Shown here: positions 28,659 through 37,402 of the stretch, in pieces | Position numbering within the stretch: position 1 is the first letter of the stretch | Layout of the letters: every line of letters begins with the position of its first letter | Source of the DNA: an uncultured Neomegalonema sp. | GTDB taxonomy: Bacteria > Pseudomonadota > Alphaproteobacteria > Rhodobacterales > Rhodobacteraceae | Length of the DNA: 42,181 nt | Assembly: GCA_937974055.1 (NCBI GenBank) | Contig: CALJIU010000021.1 | Location: 1 to 42,181 of the forward strand | Direction: 5' to 3' | Notes under the pieces: model-generated | What the model saw: only the letters and a program-made list of their open reading frames with translations | The model's database searches: none | Told to the model about the DNA's origin: nothing | Translations under genes and position numbers: made by a program

Positions 28659-29035
28659 CGTATATCTCCCGAAATTGCCGTCGTCGTCGTCGCATAGACA
28701 TCGCGCGCATCTTCGACACGGCCCAAGGCAAGCAAAGCACGACTGCGCAGCACGGCGGCACTGTTGCGCAATATCTCAGAGCCATGCGCATCATCGAGCG
28801 TATCGAGCAGTTGCAGAGCCTGCTTGGGCGCACCGCAAAGCAGGTAGGCATGGGCAATTGCCCGGTCTATCGCCGCATCAGTCAAACCGTAATCCTTTGC
28901 CGCGAGTAGAAGTGACAATCCCTGTTTGGGAAAACCTTGCCGCAGATAGAATGCACCGAGGGCATGGAGTGACCGGCCCTTCGCTTCAGGATCTATTGAT
29001 CGTGATACAGGGACGGTCTGGAGATTGTCCCTCAT
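28655..29035 (-). CDS. SctY (YscY)-like TPR protein
   Basis: TPR-like 126-aa protein overlapping the sctV start, the same position as yscY upstream of yscV. Confidence 0.5.
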   Translation of the reverse strand: MRDNLQTVPVSRSIDPEAKGRSLHALGAFYLRQGFPKQGLSLLLAAKDYGLTDAAIDRAIAHAYLLCGAPKQALQLLDTLDDAHGSEILRNSAAVLRSRALLALGRVEDARDVYATTTTAISGDIR

Positions 29036-29412
29036 GCGCGCAGCAGAGCATTGAGGTGATGAGCAAGTTGGCGACGGGCAGAGAGATGCGTTTCGACCAC
29101 GCTGGCCACGTATTGGTCACGGCTGCTTCCCGCCACGCCATCGGGCGCGAGCTCCTTTGATACGGCAGCAAGCGCCCCCGAAATCGCCGGGCTACCAAGC
29201 CATTGAGCCGTTTCACGCGACGGCGCTATGAAATCCGATATGGCAGTGTCATCGCTACGCGCACGAAGCGGCGTTTCGCCATCGCGCCCGACCGATGGGG
29301 CCGAGGGCTGATAGGGCCGTAAGTGGTCGAAAGAACCGCTTTGAACATCGGTCCGCGCCACGGCGGTCCGGCTGGTGGAAACCCGTGAAACGGGGGATTT
29401 GATATCGCTCAT
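29032..29412 (-). CDS. SctX (YscX)-like protein
   Basis: 126 aa, disordered N-terminus and helical C-terminus, overlapping the TPR gene; assignment mostly from X-Y-V synteny. Confidence 0.42.
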   Translation of the reverse strand: MSDIKSPVSRVSTSRTAVARTDVQSGSFDHLRPYQPSAPSVGRDGETPLRARSDDTAISDFIAPSRETAQWLGSPAISGALAAVSKELAPDGVAGSSRDQYVASVVETHLSARRQLAHHLNALLRA

Positions 29413-29548
29413 GTCTCTAACAACCCTTGAACGCGCTCGCGATGCCCTTCCGCGAAGGATATGCAGGCAATAGCTTTAACAGCCAATTTGCAAAGTCGGC
29501 TTGGTCATATACCCAAGCAACTCGCGGGCCATTCGGCGATGCTTACGT

Positions 29549-30448
29549 TCAGAAAGCGATTTTGAGTTCCTTATTGCCTCGAACCAGTACGACTTTCATG
29601 TCGGCAATGCCTTGAATCTCCCACCCACCTGGCAGGACGGAACCTATGGGAAAGATTCGACCGTCCTGAATCTCGATATGAGGGTTTGGTGCAACGACTA
29701 CCGATACAATTCGGAAGGGAACTACTAATGCGGTATCCCGATCCTGCAAATCGGTTTCGAGCATCACTCGCCCGCCAAAACTTCCGTCAAACCAACGTAT
29801 CACTGAAGACATACGTTCACGTTCGCTTGGCGTCACGGCGCCGGTGACGAGTATCTGATCGGAAAAGGCCAGAGGTTTGATCGAAACGGAATTGGACAGG
29901 TCCATTTCATCGATTTTGCGTTGCAAAGCGTTCGACGCATCAACGTTCGCAGTTCGGTTGGATGTCGATACGAAGAAGGATCGAGGCGCAGGCTCATCAC
30001 CGATATAAGCATCGGCGGCCCCCCCGCCTAATGCACCAACACCTCCTACAAGCAGGAGGGAAGCCGCCATTGCAACGACCCAGTTCCGAGCGGTCCGCCT
30101 CTTGTCGCGGGCTTGTACGTCTTGTTGGGCGCAATCAACTTCTGCCCCCTTGGCAATGCGAACATCGCCCATTCTGAGGACTGCACCTTTTACGAGGGAT
30201 GCGGGGCGCTCGGAACGCACGGCGTGCATTCCAATCGCCGCACTTCCATCTCGAAGTGTAACGACGATATTGTCGTCATCACCGCGTGAAAGAACGACGC
30301 AATGATCGGCAATGCTATCATCTGCGAGAACTGCATCGCAACCGGGCGCGCCACCCACAGACACCGGCGTATCACCGACTCTGATAACAGCACCACGATG
30401 TATCCCATTTAGAATACAGACGCAGTTCGTCTCATTTCCATCAGGCAT
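29549..30448 (-). CDS. sctD: T3SS inner-membrane ring protein SctD (FHA domain + TM + periplasmic ring domains)
   Basis: FHA-like N-terminus (GIHRGAVIRVGDTPVSVGGAPGCDAVLADDSIADHCVVLSR), single TM (WVVAMAASLLLVGGVGALG), YscD-like periplasmic region. ATG 30448 preferred. Confidence 0.8.
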   Translation of the reverse strand: MPDGNETNCVCILNGIHRGAVIRVGDTPVSVGGAPGCDAVLADDSIADHCVVLSRGDDDNIVVTLRDGSAAIGMHAVRSERPASLVKGAVLRMGDVRIAKGAEVDCAQQDVQARDKRRTARNWVVAMAASLLLVGGVGALGGGAADAYIGDEPAPRSFFVSTSNRTANVDASNALQRKIDEMDLSNSVSIKPLAFSDQILVTGAVTPSERERMSSVIRWFDGSFGGRVMLETDLQDRDTALVVPFRIVSVVVAPNPHIEIQDGRIFPIGSVLPGGWEIQGIADMKVVLVRGNKELKIAF

Positions 30449-30470
30449 CACACCACCGCTCCCACACCAA

Positions 30471-30516
30471 AACAAAAAATAACTTCGCCAAACGCATGGC
30501 GAATGGCGAAGTTTTT
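30471..30516 (-). terminator. intra-cluster terminator-like hairpin between the 64-aa gene and sctD
   Basis: 10-bp stem AACTTCGCCA/TGGCGAAGTT with A/T tracts both sides; minus strand followed by ATTTTTTGTTTT. Confidence 0.75.
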
Positions 30517-30547
30517 TACTCGCGGCCAAACAGCCAATAGAGCTGTC

Positions 30548-30742
30548 TTAGTTGGAAAGACGTGTCCGGGCCGCGTCGAGAGCCGAACCACCCTCCATAC
30601 GCTTTTCCGTGACCTGAGCGGCTTTCGCGATGGCGCGGTCGAATGCTGCCTCCATCGAGTCCACGGCTCCATCCGATCCATCGCTGCCGGAGTTACCCGT
30701 CGTACCGGTCTGCTGTCCAATGCTGCTAAGATTCTGTGCCAT
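30548..30742 (-). CDS. candidate T3SS needle subunit (SctF-like), 64 aa
   Basis: Small helical protein (DSMEAAFDRAIAKAAQVTEKRMEGGSALDAARTRLSN), upstream AGGAGA, directly after an SctE-like gene. Confidence 0.45.
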   Translation of the reverse strand: MAQNLSSIGQQTGTTGNSGSDGSDGAVDSMEAAFDRAIAKAAQVTEKRMEGGSALDAARTRLSN

Positions 30743-30748
30743 CTACGT

Positions 30749-30946
30749 CTATCTCCTGTTGATATCTCTCCACAACACTGGGAGGAGAGCCATTCCAGCC
30801 TGCAAGGCCTTCACTGTTTGGTTTGTCCGCACCCCTTCAGAGGAAGTGTCAGCTCGGTCTTTGGCCTCGGCGAGTTGACGCTGATAACGTCGCATCGCTT
30901 CACCCGATGGATCAGCCTTCAATATAGAAGACAGCTCTTCGGTCAC
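30749..30946 (-). CDS. SctE (YscE)-like needle chaperone, 65 aa
   Basis: Two-helix small protein (MTEELSSILKADPSGEAMRRYQRQLAEAKD...VKALQAGMALLPVLWRDI) with YscE size and position before needle candidate; GTG start preceded by GAGGTGG. Confidence 0.45.
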   Translation of the reverse strand: MTEELSSILKADPSGEAMRRYQRQLAEAKDRADTSSEGVRTNQTVKALQAGMALLPVLWRDINRR

Positions 30947-31071
30947 TGTGCCACCTCAGAACACATCTTTTATCTTCCTCCATGAGTGCATCATTACGAT
31001 ACGTGCTTGCCCTGTCAACATAAGATCCAATTAAGAACCCTGTACTGCATCGAAACTTATGCAACAGAATG

Positions 31072-32130
31072 TCATGTAGAGTTCATCACTCGTGCCACAT
31101 CCCGGAAAAGGGATTCTGGGACAAAACCATCGACCCTACCCTGTTGAAGCAGAGATGTGGCAGCTTCCGGGTCATTCGCAACGTGAATCCCTGCATTTAC
31201 TGCATTCGCAATCAGCATCGACGCCCGTGCGCCAGTGGCCTTGGTCAGCACGATCGGCGCAGGCGTCTCACCCGGTATATAACGCAACCCCACGGCAATT
31301 TGATTGCCGGAACAGATCACGACAGTCGGAACACGCTCCCGAATGAACTTCGACGCCTTACCGGAGTCAGAATCGGTTGCGATGCCGCGCCTGATTTCGT
31401 TGCGCGCACGGCGGACCATCGGGTCGCCATATGTCTCTTTCATCTCGCGCTTCATTTCCGAATGCGTCATCTTCATTTCGCGCGTAAACAGCCATTTTTG
31501 GATCGTGACATCCACTAGCGCCGAGATGATGAACAGTGCCAGCGCCCCAAACACGATGGGTATGGCGATCATCAGAAGCACATCGTCACTGCAATCCGAT
31601 TCGCAGAGCGGCACCTGCATCATCGCCTGAAAACCCAGATATCCGGCAAATCCAAGCGTCACCAAGAGCAGGGTGCTCTTTACCAGCGCTTTCAGAAATT
31701 CGATGAAGTTCTTGGCCCCAAAGATTTTCTTGAAGCCTTCGGCGGGATGAATCTTCTTGAGATCGGGTTTGATCTGCTCGAATGCGATTACGATCCCCTT
31801 GTTTGAGAGGATAGAGCCAAGAAAGATCGCGAAGAACGACACGAAATAGATCGGCAGCATGATCGTGCCCATCGCGCTCCACGTATCGTTGATGGCCGCC
31901 CCCCAGACATCGGTACCCTTGAGGGCCGCTGCCTGCCCGGCAGTGTCGAACATGCGCTCGAAGGCACGGCTGATGACCGGCCAGCCGAGAATCAGATAGC
32001 TGACAAGGAAGACCATAACCACGGCGGACACCATGTCCGTACTTTTCGCGATCTGCCCTTTCTTTCGTCCCTCCCGCAGTTTTTTCTCGGAAGGCGGTAA
32101 GGATTTTTCCTCTGAAGAATCACCACTCAT
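31072..32130 (-). CDS. sctU: T3SS export switch protein SctU (FlhB/YscU family), NPTH motif replaced
   Basis: EEKSLPPSEKKLREGRKKGQIAKSTDMVSAVV...; C-terminal VVICSGNQIAVGLRYIPGETPAPIV. Confidence 0.95.
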   Translation of the reverse strand: MSGDSSEEKSLPPSEKKLREGRKKGQIAKSTDMVSAVVMVFLVSYLILGWPVISRAFERMFDTAGQAAALKGTDVWGAAINDTWSAMGTIMLPIYFVSFFAIFLGSILSNKGIVIAFEQIKPDLKKIHPAEGFKKIFGAKNFIEFLKALVKSTLLLVTLGFAGYLGFQAMMQVPLCESDCSDDVLLMIAIPIVFGALALFIISALVDVTIQKWLFTREMKMTHSEMKREMKETYGDPMVRRARNEIRRGIATDSDSGKASKFIRERVPTVVICSGNQIAVGLRYIPGETPAPIVLTKATGARASMLIANAVNAGIHVANDPEAATSLLQQGRVDGFVPESLFRDVARVMNST

Positions 32131-32924
32131 GGTTCCACCAATTGTCTGACGATTGCGAGCAGGCCCGGCAGATCGAGAACATCGCGCCCATAATACTGTG
32201 CCAACAAATAGAGATAGGGCGGCAGGACGAGCAGGAAGATGATGTTCTTGATCGACAGCATCGCGTCGAAGATGTTGATCTGAGGCGCAAACCGGCTCGT
32301 GAATGCCAGCGCCAATTCTCCAATGAACATGGCGATCATGATCGGCGCGCCGAGGCCGAGGGAAATAACGGCTATCCTACCGAGCAACTCGATGAAGACA
32401 GGATAGATATCGCCCGTAATCTGCGGCAGCATCTCGAAGAACGGCCAGATATCGTAGCTTTCATAGAGCAGCCCCAAAACCATGCGTAGCCCCCCCATCG
32501 CGAGGAAGATTGCGACGAGGGCGATGGAGAATAAAGCGCCCGAAACCAATGGCTCCGACATCTGATCGGGGCTGACCACAGTCGCCGCTGAAGTCCCCCG
32601 GTAGACATCGACATAGGCACCCGCCATCTCCGCCGCCCAGAACGGCACGCCCAACAAGATGCCCAAAGTGATGCCGACGAGAAATTCCTTACCCGTCAGT
32701 AGCACGATGTATTCGGCAGGAAATGGCTCTGGCGCAGCAGCGACTTGCGCATAGATCATCAAGAGAAACGGCGAGCCAAAAGCGATGGCTGTGACGTTAC
32801 GCACCATCCCTTGCAACCCGAACCACGTAAATATCGGGAACGCGATGATGAAGCCGAGGGGCCGCGCAAAGGTGAGCGCAGCGGCCTCCACCAGTGGCAG
32901 GAAAAACTGGACGAGTTGGAGCAT
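32127..32924 (-). CDS. sctT: T3SS export apparatus SctT (FliR/YscT family)
   Basis: Six-TM FliR-like protein; MISPVDQMSEPLVSGALFSI-type region; overlaps sctU. Confidence 0.93.
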   Translation of the reverse strand: MLQLVQFFLPLVEAAALTFARPLGFIIAFPIFTWFGLQGMVRNVTAIAFGSPFLLMIYAQVAAAPEPFPAEYIVLLTGKEFLVGITLGILLGVPFWAAEMAGAYVDVYRGTSAATVVSPDQMSEPLVSGALFSIALVAIFLAMGGLRMVLGLLYESYDIWPFFEMLPQITGDIYPVFIELLGRIAVISLGLGAPIMIAMFIGELALAFTSRFAPQINIFDAMLSIKNIIFLLVLPPYLYLLAQYYGRDVLDLPGLLAIVRQLVEP

Positions 32925-32942
32925 GAGCGCCCTGCCCCCGCG

Positions 32943-33212
32943 CTAACGCGACACGGTGGGAAAGATGCGAAACGCTTCATCGGCGAGGATCACAACCGGG
33001 CTGGCCAATGACGCACCGAAGAACAGAAAGGTTCCACCAACGATCAGGATCTTCAGCGTGATCGGCAGGCTCTGGTCCTGAATCTGCGTCACACCCTGAA
33101 ACAAGGCGACGACGAAACCGACGCCCGCCGCAATGATGAGGGGCGGGGCCGCGCTCTTCATGCTAGCAATCGCGGTCAGCAGCAAGTAGCGGGAGAGGAA
33201 TTCTTCCGTCAT
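32943..33212 (-). CDS. sctS: T3SS export apparatus SctS (FliQ/YscS family)
   Basis: MTEEFLSRYLLLTAIASMKSAAPPLIIAAGVGFVVALFQGVTQIQDQSLPITLKI. Confidence 0.93.
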   Translation of the reverse strand: MTEEFLSRYLLLTAIASMKSAAPPLIIAAGVGFVVALFQGVTQIQDQSLPITLKILIVGGTFLFFGASLASPVVILADEAFRIFPTVSR

Positions 33213-33223
33213 TCGGCGCACCT

Positions 33224-33877
33224 CTAAGTGTAGCTCAGGACAAGCCCCTGAACGAGCCGCGACCAACCGTCGACAGCCACGAACAGGAACAGCTTGAAGG
33301 GGATCGCGATCATGACGGGCGATACCATCATCATCCCCAGCGACATCAGAATCGCCGAAACGATCAGGTCGATGGCGAGGAACGGCAAGTAGAGCAGGAA
33401 CCCGATCTCGAACGCCCGCGTCAGTTCCGAGACGAGAAAGGCGGGCACCAGCACCGGCAGTGAGTCACTCTCGACGCCCTGCGCCAGCTCCGGCCCCCAG
33501 ACAGAGGCGGTCGCCTCGACAAAGAACGCGCGATCATCGGGCCGCGCATGGCGGACGAGGAAATCCTTCACCGGCTCAGACCCACGCTCGAACACGAGCA
33601 TCCAGTCATCGAGCGTCTCGAAATTCAATGCCGGATCAGCCATCAAAGTCTGCAACTGCGCGGCCAGCGGGGCGGCGATGTAGACCGTCAAGACCAGCGC
33701 AATCCCGTAGATCACCATGTTCGGCGGCGTCTGCTGAATGCCGAGCGCGTTGCGCACGATCAGCAGCACGACCGAAATCTTTGCAAATGCAGTCACGGCG
33801 ACGGCCACGAAGGGCAGGAACCCCAGCAGCATCACGACGATGATCAGCGATAGGACGTTCGCGTTTAACTCAGGCAT
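33224..33877 (-). CDS. sctR: T3SS export apparatus SctR (FliP/YscR family)
   Basis: FAKISVVLLIVRNALGIQQTPPNMVIYGIALVLTVYI...FEIGFLLYLPFLAIDLIVSAILMSLGMMMVSPVMIAIPFKLFLFV. Confidence 0.97.
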   Translation of the reverse strand: MPELNANVLSLIIVVMLLGFLPFVAVAVTAFAKISVVLLIVRNALGIQQTPPNMVIYGIALVLTVYIAAPLAAQLQTLMADPALNFETLDDWMLVFERGSEPVKDFLVRHARPDDRAFFVEATASVWGPELAQGVESDSLPVLVPAFLVSELTRAFEIGFLLYLPFLAIDLIVSAILMSLGMMMVSPVMIAIPFKLFLFVAVDGWSRLVQGLVLSYT

Positions 33878-34145
33878 TGCCGTTCAACTGTGTAATGCGA
33901 ACACCAAGCTGGTCGCCTATCATCACCATCTCGCCCACGCCGATACGTCGGCCATTGGCAAATATCTGAACGGCAGAGGATGCGGGCCGGTCGAGCGGCA
34001 CCGGCGCACCGACGCCAAGCTCGCGCAATTCCTGCACGGTCAGGTCTTTCCGTCCTACCTCGAAGACCAACCGCACGGGCAGGTCGTCGATTGCGGAATC
34101 CATGACCGCCTGAACGGGGCGGTCTTCGTCATCACCATCTGTCAT
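33870..34145 (-). CDS. predicted internal-start product SctQ-C (91 aa, SPOA domain)
   Basis: In-frame ATG at 34145 preceded by AGGAGAG with 6-nt spacing (AGGAGAGTTCCTGATG). Confidence 0.6.
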   Translation of the reverse strand: MTDGDDEDRPVQAVMDSAIDDLPVRLVFEVGRKDLTVQELRELGVGAPVPLDRPASSAVQIFANGRRIGVGEMVMIGDQLGVRITQLNGNA

Positions 34146-34940
34146 CAGGAACTCTCCTAGCGCGTAACGTTCGGGTTCGAGAAACCCGGTGGAAAGGTGC
34201 AGATGCCCTTCCTCGTCAAAAGTTGCGGTTGCATGTAGCGACTCACCCGCTACCACTGCGGCCCCACCGGGCACGGCAACACGGTCGAATAACATCGCAT
34301 CCCCAACCGCGAGGGCACGCATGGCTGTGATGCTCAGATCGGTAAAGGCAACACGGCAAGCGAGCGTGAAGGTCAGGTTGTCGTACTCGACCGAGACAGG
34401 TGGCTGCCTCTCCCAATGGCGGGCAAAGACCGACAGTAAAGCCGCCGACCCGAATACCAGTCCCGGAAAAGCTCCCGTCTCGATAAAGCGCACCTCGAAG
34501 GGCAACGAGGCCATATCGTCACGCGCAACGCTACGGTCGAGATTGAGAAAGGCGATCTCGACTCCGAGATGGCTTTCCAAAGCACCGATCCGTTCAGCAA
34601 GCACGGTTTCGATGACCATCGCGGCAAGTTCGGCATCCAGCTCATCGGGCCGCAGGAGCAAATCGGCATGGGCAAGAAGGCGCTGCACCAAGGGAGTCAC
34701 CGTCCGCAAATAGCCCATTTCCCCCGCCATAGTGAAGGCGATCTCAATCGGTGTCCCAGCATTTTCCCAATTCAGGGCAGTTTCGGGGACGAGTGAGGCC
34801 TCCATACCGTCGAGCATCGCGACAGGCTGGCGCGGGCGGGCCAGACGGCTGATACGCAGCGCCGCCTGTGGCCGGATATCGGCCAACGGCAACGGCTGAA
34901 TTACCGTCGATTCAGGATGATGAAGGTTGATAGTATCCAA
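33870..34940 (-). CDS. sctQ: T3SS sorting platform SctQ (SPOA domain)
   Basis: C-terminal SPOA: DDLPVRLVFEVGRKDLTVQELRELGVGAPVPLDRPASSAVQIFANGRRIGVGEMVMIGDQLGVRITQL. Confidence 0.88.
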   Translation of the reverse strand: MDTINLHHPESTVIQPLPLADIRPQAALRISRLARPRQPVAMLDGMEASLVPETALNWENAGTPIEIAFTMAGEMGYLRTVTPLVQRLLAHADLLLRPDELDAELAAMVIETVLAERIGALESHLGVEIAFLNLDRSVARDDMASLPFEVRFIETGAFPGLVFGSAALLSVFARHWERQPPVSVEYDNLTFTLACRVAFTDLSITAMRALAVGDAMLFDRVAVPGGAAVVAGESLHATATFDEEGHLHLSTGFLEPERYALGEFLMTDGDDEDRPVQAVMDSAIDDLPVRLVFEVGRKDLTVQELRELGVGAPVPLDRPASSAVQIFANGRRIGVGEMVMIGDQLGVRITQLNGNA

Positions 34941-34953
34941 AGCGCCCGTCCTA

Positions 34954-35439
34954 TTATTCCGCGAAGGGCCGGATGGCGCGCGTCGCGGCTATCTCGTCCT
35001 GATCCTGCTCTTGTCGACGCTCCAGATCGCGCATGGTCTGTCGCGTCATTTTCGTATTCAACTCCTGCAAGTTCTCTGCCGCTTGAGAGGCCTGCCGCCA
35101 ATTAGCGCGGGCCTCAGCCTCCGCATTCGCAGCCATATCAACGGCACGCTCGGCCAGATGGATCGGCTCGAAATACGCTTCTCGTGCCTGAATCCGATCG
35201 GTATGGAATGCGCGCATCCCCGTAACGCTGTCGGGATTGATGCCCAGCTTCGATCGGGCAAAGAAGCCGTTCATACTGGCCTCCGTCTGCGCATCGAAAG
35301 CGACCAATGCCCCCTGCGCTGCGGCCAATGCCGCCTGCGCCTGCGCACGCATTTCGCTGGCACGTTGCATAGCGGCCAGCGCTTTCTCCTCACGGCGACG
35401 GCGGATACGTAGCGCCTCGTTCAACTGCTTCGGCGTCAC
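34954..35439 (-). CDS. sctO: T3SS stalk protein SctO (YscO/FliJ-like)
   Basis: Long coiled-coil (ALRIRRRREEKALAAMQRASEMRAQAQAALAAAQGALVAF...) immediately after sctN; GTG start at 35439 overlaps sctN stop (GTGA). Confidence 0.7.
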   Translation of the reverse strand: MTPKQLNEALRIRRRREEKALAAMQRASEMRAQAQAALAAAQGALVAFDAQTEASMNGFFARSKLGINPDSVTGMRAFHTDRIQAREAYFEPIHLAERAVDMAANAEAEARANWRQASQAAENLQELNTKMTRQTMRDLERRQEQDQDEIAATRAIRPFAE

Positions 35440-36806
35440 GAGTCGGGTGCAGCGAGATAGATCATCGCTTCCCTGATCGCATTCCAATCTTCGGGACGGT
35501 CGAGAGGGTGGTGGAGAAAGCGGTCGATACGGGACTTTTTCGCAATCGCCTCATCGGTGAAGGCATCGGACCCATGGGAGTATTCGCCCATACGAACCAA
35601 TAACTCGACATCATCATATCGGGACATCAATGCACGTAGACGCTCGGCGGCGGCGGAATGCTCCGAATCAACCACCCTGTTCATAACGCGACTACGGCTC
35701 GCCAGCACATCGATAGCCGGAAACTTGCCTGCTTCGGCCAGCTTGCGCGACAAAACGACATGACCATCGAGCAGGGAGCGCGCTTCTTCGGCAATCGGGT
35801 CGCCCATACCGTCATCCTCGACCAGCACGGTATAGAAGGCGGTAATCGAACCGCCATTCGCGCTAACCCCTGCCCGCTCGATCAACTTCGGCATCATCGC
35901 AAAGACGGATGGCGGAAAGGCACGCCGCGCGGGCGGTTCCCCAGCAGCTAGGCCAATCTCACGCTGCGCACGGGCCAAACGGGTCAAACTGTCCATCAGG
36001 AAAAGCACGCGCTTACCTTGATCGCGAAAATGCTCGGCAATCGCGGCGGCGATGAAAGGTGCTTTGATACGCTCCATTGCAGGACGGTCGGATGTCGCAA
36101 CGACGACCACCGATTTGGCCATCCCTTCAGGCCCTAGCGCATCCTCGATAAACTCCGTCACCTCGCGCCCGCGTTCTCCGATCATCGCGATCACGGCGAC
36201 ATCAGCCGAAGCAGCCTTGGCCAAGGCCGATACGAAGGTCGATTTCCCCGTCCCCGGCTCACCGAAGAGGCCCACGCGCTGACCTTCGCCAATCACGTTC
36301 ATCGCATCGATAGCCGGCATCCCCAACGGCATCGGAGAGACGATAGGCATCCGCCCCAATGCATCAGGAGGGGCTGCCTCTGCCGGTCGCCATGCCGAAA
36401 CGGTCAATCGCCCTCGCGTTGCCTCGTCCAATGGCCGCCCTAGGCCGTCAAGCACACGCCCCAGCACTGAATTATCGGCGGGCGCAGCTAGCGGAACACC
36501 GGTCGGTGTAACCCGCGTTTGCGATGACAACCCCGCCATCTCACCAATCACACCGAGCAGGGCAACGCCGTCTCGGAATCCGACAACCTCAGCATGGCGT
36601 GTTGGCATTCCGCCGATACCCGGACTTTCCAGCGCGCATATCTCACCGAGTTTCGCTCCTGCGAGAATCGCCTCGACGATCGTACCGGACACCTTGCTCA
36701 CACGTCCAATGGTGGGGCGCAGCGACACCTTTCGGACGGCACTATCGAGTGCTTCCGCCGTCGTCTTCGGCCCAACGCGCATGAATGTATCGGCGAGCAT
36801 ACTCAA
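35436..36806 (-). CDS. sctN: T3SS ATPase SctN (YscN/FliI family)
   Basis: GLFGEPGTGKSTFVSALAKAASADVAVIAMIGERGREVTEFIEDAL...VLFLMDSLTRLARAQREIGLAAGEPPARRAFPPSVFAMMPKLIERAG. Confidence 0.97.
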   Translation of the reverse strand: MSMLADTFMRVGPKTTAEALDSAVRKVSLRPTIGRVSKVSGTIVEAILAGAKLGEICALESPGIGGMPTRHAEVVGFRDGVALLGVIGEMAGLSSQTRVTPTGVPLAAPADNSVLGRVLDGLGRPLDEATRGRLTVSAWRPAEAAPPDALGRMPIVSPMPLGMPAIDAMNVIGEGQRVGLFGEPGTGKSTFVSALAKAASADVAVIAMIGERGREVTEFIEDALGPEGMAKSVVVVATSDRPAMERIKAPFIAAAIAEHFRDQGKRVLFLMDSLTRLARAQREIGLAAGEPPARRAFPPSVFAMMPKLIERAGVSANGGSITAFYTVLVEDDGMGDPIAEEARSLLDGHVVLSRKLAEAGKFPAIDVLASRSRVMNRVVDSEHSAAAERLRALMSRYDDVELLVRMGEYSHGSDAFTDEAIAKKSRIDRFLHHPLDRPEDWNAIREAMIYLAAPDS

Positions 36807-37402
36807 ACCGAATCCTCACCGCGTGCCGCTTGCAAACCCCGCTCGATTGCACGCAACTGAAACTCGATACCCAGCTCTATATCCCCGAATTCAGAGCGTA
36901 GAATACTTGATTCAAGCGGACAATCAGGGTCACCACGGACTTCGAGCACTTCGGGCGCAATGCCTCGCAATCCGAATTGCTCACGCAGTTCATGCATCAA
37001 CGGCGGCGCAACGATGAGCGTAGCCCCCCGCCCAATATCGGCTTCCTCCACCGCCCGCGCGACAGCATCCGCGACGACCCGCGCGGGTGGGATAGGTTTC
37101 AAAATCCTACGCAACGCCGTCATCACAACCTTCGTCAACGTGTCGTGACTTTCGCCGATTTGACGATGCATGCGGGCGGCGTATTCGGCAATCAGTGCCG
37201 CCTGTTGCTGTTGCCCCTCGTGTGCGGAGGCGTCGCGGATCGCCTGCGCTTCTTCGTAAGCTCGCGCAACCACCGCATTTGCTTCGGCTTGAGCTTCCTC
37301 AATGCCATGGCGCGCACGAGCCAGAACCTCGAAGTCATCTGCTTTCAGAACTTTCGAATTGGCGGTGCTACCCTCGTTGAAATTTTCGTATCCGTCCTGC
37401 AT
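36803..37402 (-). CDS. sctL: T3SS stator SctL (YscL/FliH-like)
   Basis: FliH-like helical N-terminus and C-terminal GATLIVAPPLMHELREQFGLRGIAPEVLEVRGDPDCPLESSILRSEFGDIELGIEFQL; overlaps sctK and sctN. Confidence 0.85.
   Translation of the reverse strand: MQDGYENFNEGSTANSKVLKADDFEVLARARHGIEEAQAEANAVVARAYEEAQAIRDASAHEGQQQQAALIAEYAARMHRQIGESHDTLTKVVMTALRRILKPIPPARVVADAVARAVEEADIGRGATLIVAPPLMHELREQFGLRGIAPEVLEVRGDPDCPLESSILRSEFGDIELGIEFQLRAIERGLQAARGEDSV

Noticed and set aside
29413-29548. Short ORF MARELLGYMTKPTLQIGC between sctD and the SctX-like gene
   Set aside because: No Shine-Dalgarno and only 18 codons; cannot be separated from chance.
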